This document shows positions 40,201 through 52,284 of a stretch of 64,000 bases of DNA, piece by piece (the first letter of the stretch is position 1; each line of letters opens with the position of its first letter). Made by a program: the position numbers and the translations under genes. The DNA is from Rhodocollybia butyracea (taxonomy: Eukaryota; Basidiomycota; Agaricomycetes; Agaricales; Omphalotaceae), in assembly GCA_015501585.1 (NCBI GenBank), contig JADNRY010000062.1, forward strand, positions 186,001 to 250,000, given 5' to 3'. The notes under the pieces were generated by a model. That model was not told the origin of the DNA. It did not search any database and saw only the letters and a program-made list of their open reading frames with translations.

Positions 40201-41616
40201 GAGCGCAGAGCCAGCAAAATCGAAGGTGAGCCCATACCAGATGTAGTGAATTGTCCCCGATAGAAGATCGCTGTAGGTCAAATCAGAAGGTATCATTGAA
40301 AATAGGGTGTGCGAATATACATGATAACGAGTGCTTCACGCTCTCCGACATGACGAACAAACGCGAGCGATCGACCATCTCTCGACAGTTCTGGACGACT
40401 GGCGCCACCAGGAAAAGCATCTACGAGGGTTTCTTGTTGGCCAGTAGTCAAGTTGAGGGAGAACAGTGCGAATACACCCTTGTGGACTGGAAGATGTTTA
40501 GCAACAATATTGGGATATGATGGTAGACATATTCACCATCTTTACTAGTACTCACAACATACTCGTCTACCACATTCTTTGCGAAAATCACCATATCATC
40601 TCCCACCCAGATAAACTGCTCTGGTCCGATCTGCTGGTCGGCATAGTCATCCGTAGTCATTCCCCGAGGGAGAGTCCTTCCCAAGACGCGCCGACCACTC
40701 CCAGATGCGATGCTTGTTGGTTTTTGCTCGATGGATAGGTCAGGTAAAGGATATTCCCATCCTTCAGAGACAGCAACCGTAACTTTGCCCGTGTACCATT
40801 TGGATGCAATGATTTTGTCCTCGGAAGGGTGGAATCGAGGGCTGGATACGAATCGATAAGTTTCGTTTGTGACGCGTTGAGCTACAGGAAGATGTTTGGT
40901 CAGAGATATATGTCACAATGGCAAAAGAGATACACACCAGAAAAGCGACCTTCCCGAAGTAGACGATTTCTTCTGCGTGTCTCGGTCTCTGTAAGGCGCT
41001 GGATGAACAAAAGTTCCTCCTCCATCTCCTTATTCGCCAAGGCCTCGGCCAATAAAGGATTGGGCGCTGCCAAAGGCCTGACATCCATTTTTTCGCAGCT
41101 TGTCCAGTTCATCAACCAAATGTTATCAATCCCAAGCTCTGCATCACTGCGAAACGCCAACCGAGTTCCGTCTGGTGAAAACCTTGGGTCAGTGTCGTGT
41201 GGAACTCCAAGCAGAACGGGCCTTGCACGCGCGATAACTTGTTCATCAAGGATTTCCGAACCAGGAATGCAAAAGATGTCACCAAGCATGTCGAAGACAA
41301 CATCCCCGGAAAGAGGATGGAGGTCTAGCCGCAACCAGGTTCCTTCTTGTACATCGTATTCGAGGAGCCTTGGATATGGAAAATCTGTAGATATGTCCCA
41401 AACCCCTTGCTGGCGAAAAGGATAGATGTTGTCCTGCCATTCAGAATTTGGAGCATTTATGAAAGAGATTACAGTGTCGCGATGCCAAAAGGTGAGGGAA
41501 GAGACAAAAAACGATGCAATCAGGATGATGGAAAGGACAGCCAAGCGTCGAAAGCTGAAGTTGAATCGTGTCTTGACTCCCGAATGCACTATATGTGCCT
41601 TATGTATATTGGCCAT
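37280..41616 (-). CDS. TolB-like propeller fused to imidazolonepropionase-type amidohydrolase
   Basis: Start chosen at ATG 41616 (MANIHKAHIVHSGVK). Residues about 25-45 form a membrane helix (LAVLSIILIASFFVSSLTF), so a type II membrane protein is likely. A long beta-propeller follows with TolB-type blades (DPRFSPDGTRLAFRSD, LVIHARWSDSHF, HSLAWSRDGTRLSW). The C-terminal third is an amidohydrolase barrel: ITLVAIHNATILTM, IDIHAHWGGY with the HxH metal pair, MTTLEHTLPF, VYLVNYVGPWGEQY, and the closing SGKLADFLIY. Many short introns. The substrate is unknown; members hydrolyse dipeptides or cyclic amides. A paralog starts at 723. Confidence 0.88.
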
Positions 41617-41883
41617 GTAACATTGTCCGAAGTCACTGAACAACACTAAACCGATGAGTGAGCAACAAGCGCCCGCGTGAGACATACTTACATGAAATAT
41701 AGCTTTAAAGTAGCCTAGCTAGCTGTCTTTTGCGAAGAGAATACTCGTTCGCATATAAATGAAGTCGCAACTGAATTCAAGACCGTGTCATATGTTAGGC
41801 CTGTGATACACAGCGACCATCATTGTAATTCCGTCATACGTAGTGTTAATGATTTTCGTTGTAAAACTTTCTCCGAGTATAAC
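41617..41883. other. intergenic, upstream of the amidohydrolase
   Basis: Short gap between the amidohydrolase start and the stop of the charged protein. Contains a GC-poor stretch with AGCTAGCTAG-like bases near 41715. No gene seen. Confidence 0.35.
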
Positions 41884-42593
41884 CTATTCCGCTTCCTTTT
41901 CAGCATCTTTAAGTTCAGCGTCTTTCTCAGTATCCTTTTCAGCATCTTTGTCGACATTTTTCTCGGTATGTTCTTCGGCCTCCTTGGTTTCTTCCTCTTC
42001 CGTTGGAGCATTCTTGCTGTTTAGGACGGTTGCGTTGATGCTAGATACATTACCCCTAAGGAGTTAGCACCTCATAACAAGATCAAAAGGGCGTAACACA
42101 TACGTCAACATGACCTGCACCTTCTCCTTGGTTCCAGTGTCGTTCTCCAGTTCGATAGTCAAGTGCTTGCCGCCTTTCCAGCCATAGCTCCCAGTGCTGA
42201 ATGAACTCGCAAGGAGGGTAATGGAGCCCAAGTGTCCGGGGTCGGCTGATGTAGCTGGAACGGTGTCGTCGTCCGCAGTAGTAGGCGGGGTGTGTGTCAC
42301 GTTCACATGGAGAGGTAAAGCCTTGGCCTTGAATTGAGAGGCTGGCAGAACCTATAATCAATCAATCAGAGGCTGAGGGCAACAAGAAACGAAGGGTTTG
42401 GCGCACCTTGGCAGGACTCTTCTTTTTAGCACCACCCTTTTTACCTTTGGCGGGCGTAGAGGACTCCGAGGTCTTTGCAGATTTTCCGGAGCGAGTTGTG
42501 GGACCAGGCTCGTCTGCAGGGCGCTTGACTCCACCTATTTGTAAAGTGTCATTGAGAAATGTTTGAAGACAGTTTAGAGGAAGACTTGCCCAT
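41884..42593 (-). CDS. small charged protein with KDAEK-type repeats
   Basis: Three exons can be read on the minus strand. The first (from about ATG 42593, MGK) is followed by a basic stretch (KRPADEPGPTTRSGKSAK, KGKKGGAKKKSPAK). The second gives a compact part (GSYGWKGGKHLTIELENDTGTKEKVQVMLT), and the last a short acidic repeat tail (TEKNVDKDAEKDTEKDAEL) that stops at TAG 41884-41886. The plus-strand open frame over the tail is its antisense shadow. The GWKG...VMLT core suggests a nucleic-acid or histone-associated fold, but no family was recognised. The exon 1/2 join is uncertain. Confidence 0.6.
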
Positions 42594-42842
42594 TTTCTGG
42601 AAGACTATTGTATAGGGGTAATGAAAGTAAAGTAGTGGTTGGGGGTCAAAGTCGGTTGAATAATCACAAGCGCAAGGCACGTATTTGTAGTTCAATGACA
42701 ATACCAATTTGTCGTGAGACAATCTGGAATGACGTCACGCGGCAGTGACCGTCACGGCACACTGGAGCGTGTAGGCGCGCGTGCAGTGCAGGTGCCAGTG
42801 AGCACGATAAACTAGGTAAAAACACAGACCTATGTACAAGTT

Positions 42843-43798
42843 TCATAGATCAAAGTCAAAGTCCGAATCCGAGTCATTTCCTTTCCTTATAGTACTCTTC
42901 TTTGCATTGTTTTTCGCGGTAGAGCCCAGACGCGAAGCACGATCCAGTTCATCCTCATCTTCATCATCAGAGTTGTCTGATTTCTTGCGGTCTTCTGGTG
43001 CCCGACGCTCGGGGGGATGAAGGGCACCTGTTACTAGCAGAAGCGCTTCCAGTTCTATGAAAGGCCACCATAAGCCAGAATTCAATTGGTCAAGTTTTTC
43101 AGCATACCTTCAATTCTTCTTTCGCGATCTGCACCCCATGCTGTGATTTGATTTCGGATATCACCCTTTTTGTAAACGATAAACATCGGTACTCTGTTAT
43201 CTGGTAGATTGGGGATACATTTATCGCCCACGATGGACACAAATTTGGAACGAGGATATCGAGCAGCAAGGGATTTAATATGTTCAGTGGCACGATCACT
43301 TCGCGGTATGCTGAGAATTGCTGAGAAACCGTTTTTCAGGATGAAAGTTTCAGCACTTACCCGTCTTTGTACAGAAAGCATATTACAGCAGTTCCTTCCT
43401 CTTTTTCGTCATCTTCTTCGTTGATTTTACTTGCTTCAGTAACTTCTCGAGTATAGTCATCCCGGCCAATGGGATACACTCTGCCAAAGCGAGATTTCCT
43501 TTCAGTTGCCTTGTCATCAGCTATCCTTTGTCTTCTGTATGCGTCAATCATTCGTTCCGTATCGTCATCTCTGGCATTCTCGCCAATTTCTCGTAGTTCT
43601 GAAGGAGTAAAATCATTCAAGATGTCACTGAAAGTAGGTGAAGGCGGCGGCGACGGTGACGGTGGTGTTGGTTCCCGGGGAGGAATTATTCCATGTTTGC
43701 GGAGAGCATCGTTGCTAGAAATGCACGTATGATGAGTTTAAGAACCAAAAATCCAAGTTGACGTACAATTCAGTATCTTCGTCAATATTTACGGCCAT
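42843..43798 (-). CDS. PLP2: phosducin-like protein (PLP2 / PDCL3 / VIAF family)
   Basis: Thioredoxin-fold co-chaperone of the cytosolic chaperonin CCT. Start MAVNIDEDTEFNDALRKHGII splices in phase. Typical segments: RMIDAYRRQRIADDKATERKSRFGRVYPI, YTREVTEASK, then the thioredoxin-like part (AVICFLYKDG, KFVSIVGDKCIPNLPD, PMFIVYKKGDI), and an acidic C-terminus (DNSDDEDEDELDRASRLG) ending DSDFDFDL. The IPNLPD / FIVYKKGD pair matches the family's CIPNYPD / FVYxxGD. Essential for growth in yeast; a role in tubulin and actin folding is known for the family. Confidence 0.92.
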
Positions 43799-43917
43799 CG
43801 TTGTCAATCGATAAAAGGACAATGCGTATTTAAGAAAGTGTCAGAAATACGGATTGCTGTGGAAAACTGCGCTGAGCTGTCAAACTGCCGGCGCTTATTC
43901 ATATCTTTGTTTTGCCT
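43799..43917. promoter_or_regulatory. shared divergent promoter of PLP2 and Dicer
   Basis: 119 bp between the two ATGs on opposite strands. Both core promoters must lie here or overlap the neighbouring 5' exons. Confidence 0.45.
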
Positions 43918-46900
43918 ATGACTACGACTGAACTCCTGCCTCGAAAATACCAGGAAGAGATCTTTCTACAGGCTCAGCAATGTAATGTAATCGCTGCGCT
44001 TGACACTGGTAGTGGCAAAACTTTTATCAGCACCCTACTCTTTAAATGGATTGCAGCAAAAAATGTTGGTAGGGCAAAGATGATGATGTTCGTTCCGAAA
44101 GTGCCACTGGTAAAATAATCTAAAATTTTGTCTATGAAACTGCTCACTTGCGTCTAGGTGGAACAGCAAGGGGATTTCATTGCCAAACATTCTTCTTTAC
44201 GCGTCCTCAAGCTACACGGAGCATCGAATATCAACACTTCGGATCGCAAAAGATGGCAAAACCAATTCGAACAGTATGATGTGTTTGTGATGACTGGTTC
44301 GTGCTTTGTGCATCTTTACTCCCAATAGCTAGCTGTACATCTAGGTATCATTACGGCGGAGATAGTGAACCTGTGGAATGGAGAGAGATAGCTTTCCTTT
44401 CCATATTTTCACTATTGCCCGTTCTAATGAGGATGCCATGACCATATAGCTTGGCTCATTTACAACCTAATTTGTATAGCCCAAATTTTTCTCAACTTTT
44501 TAACTCATTCTCTTATCAAGATTCAAGAGGTCTTTAATCTTGTTTATGTTGTGCGCACTTGGCCTAAATCTCAATGAATCTTCTTAGGTGTCCCTTATGG
44601 TTTTTGACGAATGCCACCATGCTCGTAAAAACCATCCATATGCGATCATCATGAAGGAATACTCGCAGTGCCCAGTAGACAAGCGACCTAAGATATTTGG
44701 CATGACGGCTTCGCCTATATGGAACTCGAAGAATCCTCTTGCATCGCTACAACTTTTAGAGGCAACTTTGGACGCTAAAGTAATTGGCGTTCGTGAGCAC
44801 GTAGAGGAACTTTCAGGAAATATACCCAAACCAACCGAGGTGTGTTTTCTCGTGCAATCGAGAATTATCTCAAATCCATCTTTATCAGATAATGAAACTT
44901 TTCCCGCCACCATTAGAGGATTATGAAGATTATGGATATCCTTCTCCTTCTCTTTGGATGGCTCTTAGTGTGTTCGAACTTCTAAGAGACGTTCAAGTTG
45001 AGGATAGTCCTTGGAAGGATATCGAACGACGGTATCATGTAACATATTACAACCTCGGGCCTTATGCAGCGTCGCTTTACCTGTTCACGGAGACATGTCA
45101 CCTCATAACGCGTCTTTTTACAATGTACCGCAATGCCGAGGAAACAGAGAATGACCTCGCCGTGCCGAGCACGTCACCTCAGGAAATACCTGCGGAGCTG
45201 TTCGATATCGCAGACATCTTGGTCGATTTTCAACCATACTTTGCGCACATCGATGATCCATTATTGACACCGATGAAACTTTCCTTGGACTGGTGTACTC
45301 CCAAAGTCCGGACACTAATTGAGGTACTGCGAGGACATATCTCGCCTACTTTCCAAGGGATTATCTTTGTGGAACAACGCCAAATCGCTTCCACATTGAG
45401 TAAAATCCTTCCACTTATTCCAGAACTCGCTGGCTTCATGAAATGCGGAATCTTGGTCGGTAATAGTAACGGTGCTCCGAAGGAAATTGGTTCAGACAGC
45501 CAGGCGCAGGTTGTTAGCGCGTTTCGAAAACGAGAAATCAATCTGAGTGAGTGTTGTGCTATTCTGTATGGTTTCCTCTTCATGATACTGTTGAAGTTAT
45601 TGCTACATCTGTTGCTGAAGAAGGGCTGGACTTTCCAGTGAGATTTGCGCCAATCATAAAACTTGAGCTGATTGATGCATCCTGTAGGCATGCGATGTTG
45701 TTGTTCGCTTTGACTCCCTAGAGCACCACGTCGCTTACGTGCAGTCTCGCGGGAGGGCGCGCAACAAATCGTCCAACTTCATTGTCATGATCCAGCAGGA
45801 TGATCACGTGAATCAAGAACGATATCAAAAACTCATTGCCACTGAACCGACTCTCAAGGAAGCTTACCAGGTCCAGCTTAACGATCATATTCCCCAACCT
45901 GATGATGACGATGGAGATGAAGAGGAAAGTTTCGCTGACCTTACGAGCAGAGAACGGTACATTGTACCTTCAACTTCTGCGTTTGTTACCTACGACAACG
46001 CCATATCACTAATTGGCCATCTCTGTTCTCTCATTCCTCACGATCTTTACACCGCGCCGCTCTTGCCAGTGTTCACGTACGCCAACGGATTTCAATGTAC
46101 TCTATCCCTCCCTGGTTCTTTGCCACTTTCCCCTGGCGATCTGATCTACGTCGGCCCAGTAAAGCGCACCAAGAAGGAAGCTAAACGCGCCGTATCCTTC
46201 CTAGCGGTGAAGCGGTTACATGGACTAGATGTTTTCGACAACTATCTCCTCCCTGCTGGAAGTCGAGGGACAGACTTTGAGGATGTTGAAGGAAAACCAA
46301 TTCCAGATATGAGCTTCATTCCTGCCATGATCTGCTGTCAAGTCAGAGATCCATGGATTATCACACAGCAGTTGTTTATGCATCCTGTTGTTGTGGATGG
46401 AAAGATTCGTGCTGGATTAGTTACTGGTACGCGGCTTGCTCCTGTCAAGATCAAATATCATGGTAGTCTTGTGGAAACCCAGGCGGGACGCTTACTCAAA
46501 TTTAGCGGGGATGAGGAGATGGAGCGGTTAAGGCTGATGGAGAATTACACCGCACGTGGGATACAGATCCGCATTAGCGCTTCTCCCTCCGCTGGCCGCC
46601 CAAGCTTGTTCTTAGTTCCCCTCACGTTACATACGACTGTTGATTTTTACGCGATAGAACAACTTGTCTCCAATCCGCTTGGTCACTCGGATTGGTCGGC
46701 TGTCAAATCTGAACACTACGGCCGCTTGCTGGTGCTGAATGTCAACCAACCCGGCCGGATTTGGCTTCTTAGTGGTGTTCGTGATGACCTTACCCCGATG
46801 TCAATAATGAGTGACGCACCTACAGAGGAGCCACTAACTTATCGGGAGTATTATATGCATAAATGGACACGGAAGAAATGGACTGCCAGAGTTCCTGAAG

Positions 46901-48651
46901 CTGGACCTATGCTCGATTTGACCAAGTTATCACGATCCAATGATACTAATTATGCGCTGAGTATGGAAAATCATCCTGTTGCCGGGGAACCCTGTCCGAA
47001 CGGAACTCTCATTCCCCAAGGATGTTGTACATGGTTATCCATGTCTCATGATATGGTCCTTGCTTTTGGTATCCTTCCCTCTCTCGTACACCGTATTACC
47101 GACATATACCGCGTCCGTACAGCGAAGTTCGAGCTCAATTTACCTCCCATCCTTGATAACTTAATGGTTCAAGCGCTCACTATCCCCAGTGCTCTCGCAG
47201 GATATAATAACCAGCGGCTTGAAACTCTTGGTGATGCAGTATTGGAATTATGCACCACTGTACACCTATTGAACAGATTTCCTTATCGACACGAAGGTCA
47301 GCTTGATATTATCCGCCAACGTTCGGTGTGCAATCGTTTCTTGCTTTACCGAGCGTTGGATGTAGGTCTAGATCGCTTTATCACCAGCGAAAACCACAAA
47401 ATTAAAGCATGGAGGCAAGTCGTTGACGAAAAAAGTGATGAAGTGATGCCCCGGTGGTATGCCTCGAGGAGCTACCCCAGGAGAAGTCTACAAGACTGTA
47501 AGTCCACTTATCGTTCCTACACCCACGCCCACATTCATCCTCATTGCCTCCGCCAGGTATGGAAGCCACCTTAGGGGCTGCATTCGTAACTGGGGGAATA
47601 CCTATGGCTTTGCGAGCAGGCGTCGCACTTGGTTTGATGTTTGGTGGTCCTACGCCTTGGCCTGTGCGATACGACCCAGTGGAACCTAATGGTGTATCCA
47701 ATATGTTCGAAACATTACAGCAACAGCTTGGATATACATTTTGCAATGGACGCCTTTTGCGAGAAGCTCTGACTCATCCATCTTTTGCTTCTGCGGTCGA
47801 AATGATTCCTTCTTACCAGCGCCTGGAGTTTCTTGGGGATGGTAAACACCTCAGTTTACATCTCCTTTGTATGCAAGCTGACTCTATTTTTGGTGTAGCC
47901 ATTCTCAATCTTGTCGTTGTACACTATCTGTATAACAAGTATCCCGGTGCTGCATCAGAACAACTAGCGCTTCCTCGAACAAAAGCGGTCTGTGCACAAG
48001 CCCTAGCTTACCTCGCGGTCAGGAAACTCGAGCTCCATCGAGTTGTGCTTATAAACAACTTCGACCTAAGTAGAGCCATCGATAGCTACGTTCCTCATCT
48101 TCAAGAAGCCTCTCCGCAAACAATCATCAACACCGGATGGAAGTTTGACCCTCCGAAAGTTCTCAGTGACGTTTTCGAAAGTATCGTTGGTGCAGTTCTC
48201 ATCGACTCAGGCTATAATTATGAGAAAACCGCGGGAATAGTAGAAGGCGTTATGGAAGATATACTTGACATTCTTTCTCCAGCCGTTCGATTGGATCCAA
48301 TTTCAACTCTTGTACAGTGGATTGCAGCATTCAAGTGTCAGGAGAAAGCCAAGTTCAGGCAAGCACACTTTTTCTTGGAATATCCGCCGAATCCTGACTT
48401 TCCTATTTAGTGTAGCTTCAAAAGGCGGACAAGACGGCATGCAGGTCATACTGCATGATGTCATCATAGCAGGTCCAATTATCTCTGCAAGCATGACAGT
48501 CGCCAAAAATCTAGCAGCGGAAAGAGCCCTTTCTATTCTTCAAGATGCTGACCAGGTACACTGTCTCTCTCGCGTCTGTACATGTGGAATCAGATCGGTC
48601 TCAAAGATGGAATCTCTGCGAGAAGACTCTGACGATAATGAGGAGCCGTAG
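43918..48651 (+). CDS. dcl: Dicer-like ribonuclease
   Basis: Cuts double-stranded RNA into small RNAs for RNA silencing. Start ATG 43918 (MTTTELLPRKYQ). Helicase part: Walker A LDTGSGKTF, motif II DECH, GMTASP, and the C-lobe EEGLDFPA...VQSRGRARN. A long exon (45739-47574) carries the dimerisation, PAZ-like platform and RNase IIIa (QRLETLGDAVLEL, then LQDCMEATLGAA across an intron). RNase IIIb reads QRLEFLGDAIL (across an intron) and LSDVFESIVGAVL; both have the two Glu/two Asp catalytic set. A degenerate dsRBD-like end (ISASMTVAKNLAAERAL) precedes an acidic tail. About eight introns, one of about 180 nt. No disabling change seen. Confidence 0.95.
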
Positions 48652-48773
48652 ATATACTTTTGTGTCGAGTTCAAATGTTTAAACTAGCTTATTATTGCTT
48701 AGAGGCTTTTGTTGGTATTTCTAGGACGGTTCGCTTTAGCTGTGAAAAATGGCCATTGAAACATTTCAGACTA
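48652..48773. other. short gap, convergent gene ends
   Basis: Between the Dicer stop and the stop of the P450 fragment. No feature seen. Confidence 0.4.
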
Positions 48774-49522
48774 TTACAATCCTGGAGCTAGAGATACAAG
48801 TTTAAGTGGCATCGACCCCCCCTTTCCATCAGCAAAGGGTTGCAAAGTTGGAGATATAGACTGAGTAATCTTCGCCTCGGTAGGCTCGAATTCAAATGAG
48901 CGCACAAGAACAGCAATAGCTATTTTGAGCTCCAATACACCTGAAATGAAAGGAGCTCAAGGAGTGATCCAAATAGAATGCAAAACTCACCAAGTCGATA
49001 GCCGATGCAACTTCGTGGTCCATCGGCTGCATTGAGCATTTAGCAAGTCACCTCAACATTTTTGAAAGAACATACAAAATGAAGACGCTCCGCCCCAGGG
49101 TCCATGGGGGAGTTTGTCTATGGGAGGAACGCCTCCAGGCTCGATCCATCGTTCAGGGATAAACTGATCTCCGTTGTTTCCCCAGACTAGTTTATTGACA
49201 TTAAGGAGAGTCCAAGGAATCCGGAATACCTGGATATGTGGATGTTGAGTCAGCAAGTGGCAGAAAACGAGCAGACACGAACCTGTCCAGCTTTAACAGC
49301 AAACGAAGATACTATCTCCCCACCTCCAGTACGGATGGTCTGGCTAAGAGGTATTACATCATCTTGAAGAGCTACGCGCTCTGTGGGCGGCCCAGCGGGA
49401 TGCAAACGTAGTCTGAATTCAAGATACAATATGTGCATGTAAGCACACTGGCTCGAATTCCAAGGCAGAAACTCAAAAGGATTGAAAGGCTTACCCCTCT
49501 TTAACCACAGCATTGAGATACT
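48774..49522 (-). pseudogene. cytochrome P450 3' part, truncated by an LTR element
   Basis: Close copy of the last third of the P450 at 20113-22509 with the same intron positions. It keeps the LRLHPAG... side of the K-helix ExxR pair, the PERW motif (QFIPERWIEPGG), heme loop FSDGPRSCIGYRLG (over an intron) and C-terminus FEFEPTEAK, stop TAA at 48774-48776. No stop or frameshift is seen in what remains. Similarity ends precisely after gagatact at 49522, where an LTR begins. The N-terminal two thirds must lie beyond the far end of that element, outside the window, so this fragment cannot make an enzyme. Confidence 0.88.
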
Positions 49523-49674
49523 TGTAACGCCTACGGCACGTTCATTGCCGTTAGCGCCGATATTACATAATTAGTCTACTCTTATCCTCGTACCACATAC
49601 TCGTTTCGGTCTATTTCTCTAATAGAACGAGATCTTGCTCATGGTCTGAGGCATTAAGAGTCAGGGCTCTTACA
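49523..49674 (+). mobile_element. LTR of an older element that interrupts the P450 copy
   Basis: Starts TGTAACGCC at the exact point where P450 similarity stops and ends CTCTTACA, giving TG...CA borders over 152 bp. The sequence after the younger insertion (63055 on) continues C-TTTTTT-GAGCA, the same motif that follows the younger element's 5' LTR. That supports 49674 as the LTR end and 49675/63055 as the start of the internal region. The element points right and leaves the window. Its left target copy would be atact. Confidence 0.65.
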
Positions 49675-49675
49675 C
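49671..49675. repeat. target site duplication TACAC, left copy
   Basis: Direct 5-bp repeat flanking the Gypsy element; the right copy is 63051-63055. It overlaps the last four bases of the older LTR and the first base of its internal region. Confidence 0.9.
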
Positions 49676-49918
49676 TATAACGCCCTTAGGCGAGAGTCTT
49701 ACATTCACACGAAAGAGCACGACAAAGGCTATGCGATTGTGTACTCGTAGTGTAGAAGAACTACAGTAATTTATGTAATTCGACTAGTTATAGTAATCGA
49801 AATGAATAGAATAGAAATGATATCTAATCGTAAGATAAGATAAGATAAGAGTCGCGATGCGACAAAAGTTAAGGCCGCGCCATAAGGGAATCAGGCAAGA
49901 TGGGGAGGAGGCGTTACA
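49676..49918 (-). repeat. Gypsy 3' LTR
   Basis: In the sense direction it begins TGTAACGCCTCC and ends GGGCGTTATA, so the border is TG...TA rather than TG...CA. Compared with the 5' LTR it lacks 13 bp after ATAA (49885/49886), which removes one arm of a 9-bp GC hairpin, and has A for G at 49703. Confidence 0.95.
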
Positions 49919-49929
49919 CCCTCCCCCAC
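49919..49929 (-). other. polypurine tract of the Gypsy element
   Basis: On the minus strand GTGGGGGAGGG directly abuts the 3' LTR, the position of the plus-strand primer in LTR elements. Confidence 0.8.
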
Positions 49930-50002
49930 TAGATTAGTACCTAGGGTACTAATCGAACGATATGATGGGATAAATCCCCAATAAGACGTATTACTGGGGG
50001 GA

Positions 50003-52284
50003 TTATCCATCAGATTCATCCATCTGGGGAGACGTATCTCCAGATGATGAAGACGGTCCTGCGGGAGCAGGTCCAGATGAAGAATGAGCTGGGGCAGTGG
50101 CTCCAGCAGCGGTGTTGTTTGTCATCGACAAAGTCGATGCAATAGATGAAGCCTGTGGCACAGGCACAGGCGGCGGGTTGAATACTTGCGGTGCCGTAGG
50201 CACCACCGTTGGAGTAAGCTGGACATCAGTGATGGCCGGCGGATGATAGTGATCGTTGATCCCTGCAGGGAGACGAAGATGAGGGGCATACGTCCCCTGA
50301 GTATTGAAACAGCTAATGCTGCTTCCGCATTACGCGGATTGAATGTTTGCAGCCAGGTGGCTGCATACAACGCGGAATCTTCGAGATCCGCAACAGAGAT
50401 TCCTTGCTCAGCAAAGAATCGGGCAACATCCTCAATGGTGCCATTGAGGTAATTAGCGAACGATGTTCGCGGCAGAGGAGGTGAGGCGATTGTAATTCGC
50501 CCCGTAGCCACTAAATGGCGATAATAATGGTGACGGAGGATAACCTCCGACGCCAACAGCAAATATCTGGACGATACATCCAGAGGGGTTCCAGAAGGCG
50601 GATCAGGCCGCCTGGGGTTGATCAGCTGGCGTCCACGAATGGAGCGCTCGCTTACTGCACTGTCTTCACGGTACACGATGCCCGAAGGGCGCACGGTCAA
50701 CCCTTGTGGGGTGACAAGATATGCCGCCCAGGCATCGGCCGTACCATGTCGGGACGGCGGTGCAGTGCCCGCAGGAGCCATTCGAATGGATGAGGGTCCG
50801 GCAGCAGTACTGCTGGACCAGCCTACAGGGGCGGGCTTCATACGGCCTTTCCCTTTTTTCTTCTTTTGGACGGAGTTTTCTCCATCCAGAGTGCCAGCAG
50901 TGATGCCAGCAGCCTTGTCCTGCTTAGCAGTTTGGGCAATCAATACGAAAACTGGTTCAAACCAGTTGACGAGCAGAGTTCGTTGTAACTCACTTATGTG
51001 AGTTAGATCTCCTCTTCGGAGGGATCAGACTTCCTGGTCTAAGACCCGGTATAGGGTCCAACGCCGTGAGGTGTTGTAGCCATGTCTACTCGCGAACGTG
51101 GGTTCGCGAAGTATCCTAAGATACCAGATGACTTCTCGGCTGTTAGCCGGGAATATAAGATTTTCTGCTCTAGCGAGGGTAGCCTCGCGAGCGGTGTGAA
51201 TCCCATAAGAAATGGGAAGTCGTCGATTGTCATTGACTTCGACGAGATTGGCATCTTCGCCGTAGCGAATCCAGCCATCGGTGGCAAAGTAGCCACCATC
51301 ACTCCTTCGATGAGGGAGTGCTGGCAGTACTGCCGGAGCGTCCTCCTGAGTTTCAGGAGGAATGGTAGAAGACGAAGCAGGATTGGTACTAAGTACCGCT
51401 CCTGCGTAGGAAGACGACGGAGCAGGTGCTCCTGTCGTTGATGGGTCCAGGTCCATTGGACCTGCGCTACTATCAATGTCAAATGACACTGAGTTGTCGT
51501 TAGACGAGAATACGGTTGAAGCCGGAGCTTCTACCCTTCGTCGTTTCCCAGACTGGCTTTCCTCCTCATAACGAGGAGATCCATGACCATGTCTGGTGGA
51601 TGAATACCGTCGGTATCCTTCCAACTCATCTGAGTATCTGTCGCACCTCTCTTGGAGGCTGCGAATTTCGCGCGCTGCGTCATCGTAGTCGCGCTGTAGA
51701 TCAGTATACCGTCTCGTAAGAGACGATAAGTCACGGCTAGCGGTGCCAAGCTGGATAGCCAGCTGCACCGCTGATTCGTTTTCGTTGTTCAACACGTTGT
51801 GTCGATGGTGTTGCCGGTAGTACTCCTCTTGAGCGTTACCAGCGGCGGTCCAACTAGGGTCCGCCATAACGAATGCCTCTGTCGAATGCTGGAGGAAGTT
51901 TTGGCAATGAGGACAAATCCCCATGTTCGAAATCTCGTGAAGACGACACCCTATATTAGGGTGGAATGTCCACGATAATTGGTGTCCAACGTTGTTGGAT
52001 ACCTGGTTGAAGGCCATCGATGATGACCCCGTACCTGCCATGTTACTGGCTTGTTGTAATCCCGCTGGTTCAGCAGGATATGCATTCGCTGTGCCAAACA
52101 CAAGTTGTGCTGGCGGGTTCGTCGACGCGCCAACCGTTCGTTGATTAGGTATCAACTGATTGCTCAGTTGAGCCGGTATAGAGGATGGAGATAGCGCTGG
52201 TTGCCCAGCGCCATCATTTTGTCGTTGTTGCTGCCGAGGCAGCGACGGTGTTTCGTTGTCTTTCAACGGCGTGTCTTTCTCCAT
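50003..52284 (-). pseudogene. extra ORF downstream of Gypsy pol, unknown product
   Basis: Starts at ATG 52284 (MEKDTPLKDNETPSLPRQ), 200 bp after the pol stop, same strand. Residues about 150-210 form a coiled coil (LSSLTRRYTDLQRDYDD, EIRSLQERCDRYSDELEG). Two folded-looking blocks follow, one ending REVIWYLRILREPTF and one with SRYLLLASEVILRHHYYRHL. A TGA at 51025-51027 interrupts the frame, which then stays open. Near 50290 the reading slips by one base into a frame that ends with a Pro/Ala/Ser-rich tail at 50003. No membrane segment, so it is not a typical envelope. Function unknown. Confidence 0.6.

Noticed and set aside
41843..42067. Plus-strand Ser-rich open frame
   Set aside because: It is the antisense of the KDAEK repeat tail of the minus-strand gene.
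49523..49918. A single 396-bp 3' LTR starting at 49523
   Set aside because: The right LTR has no counterpart of 49523-49675, and the TACAC target duplication fits only an LTR start at 49676.
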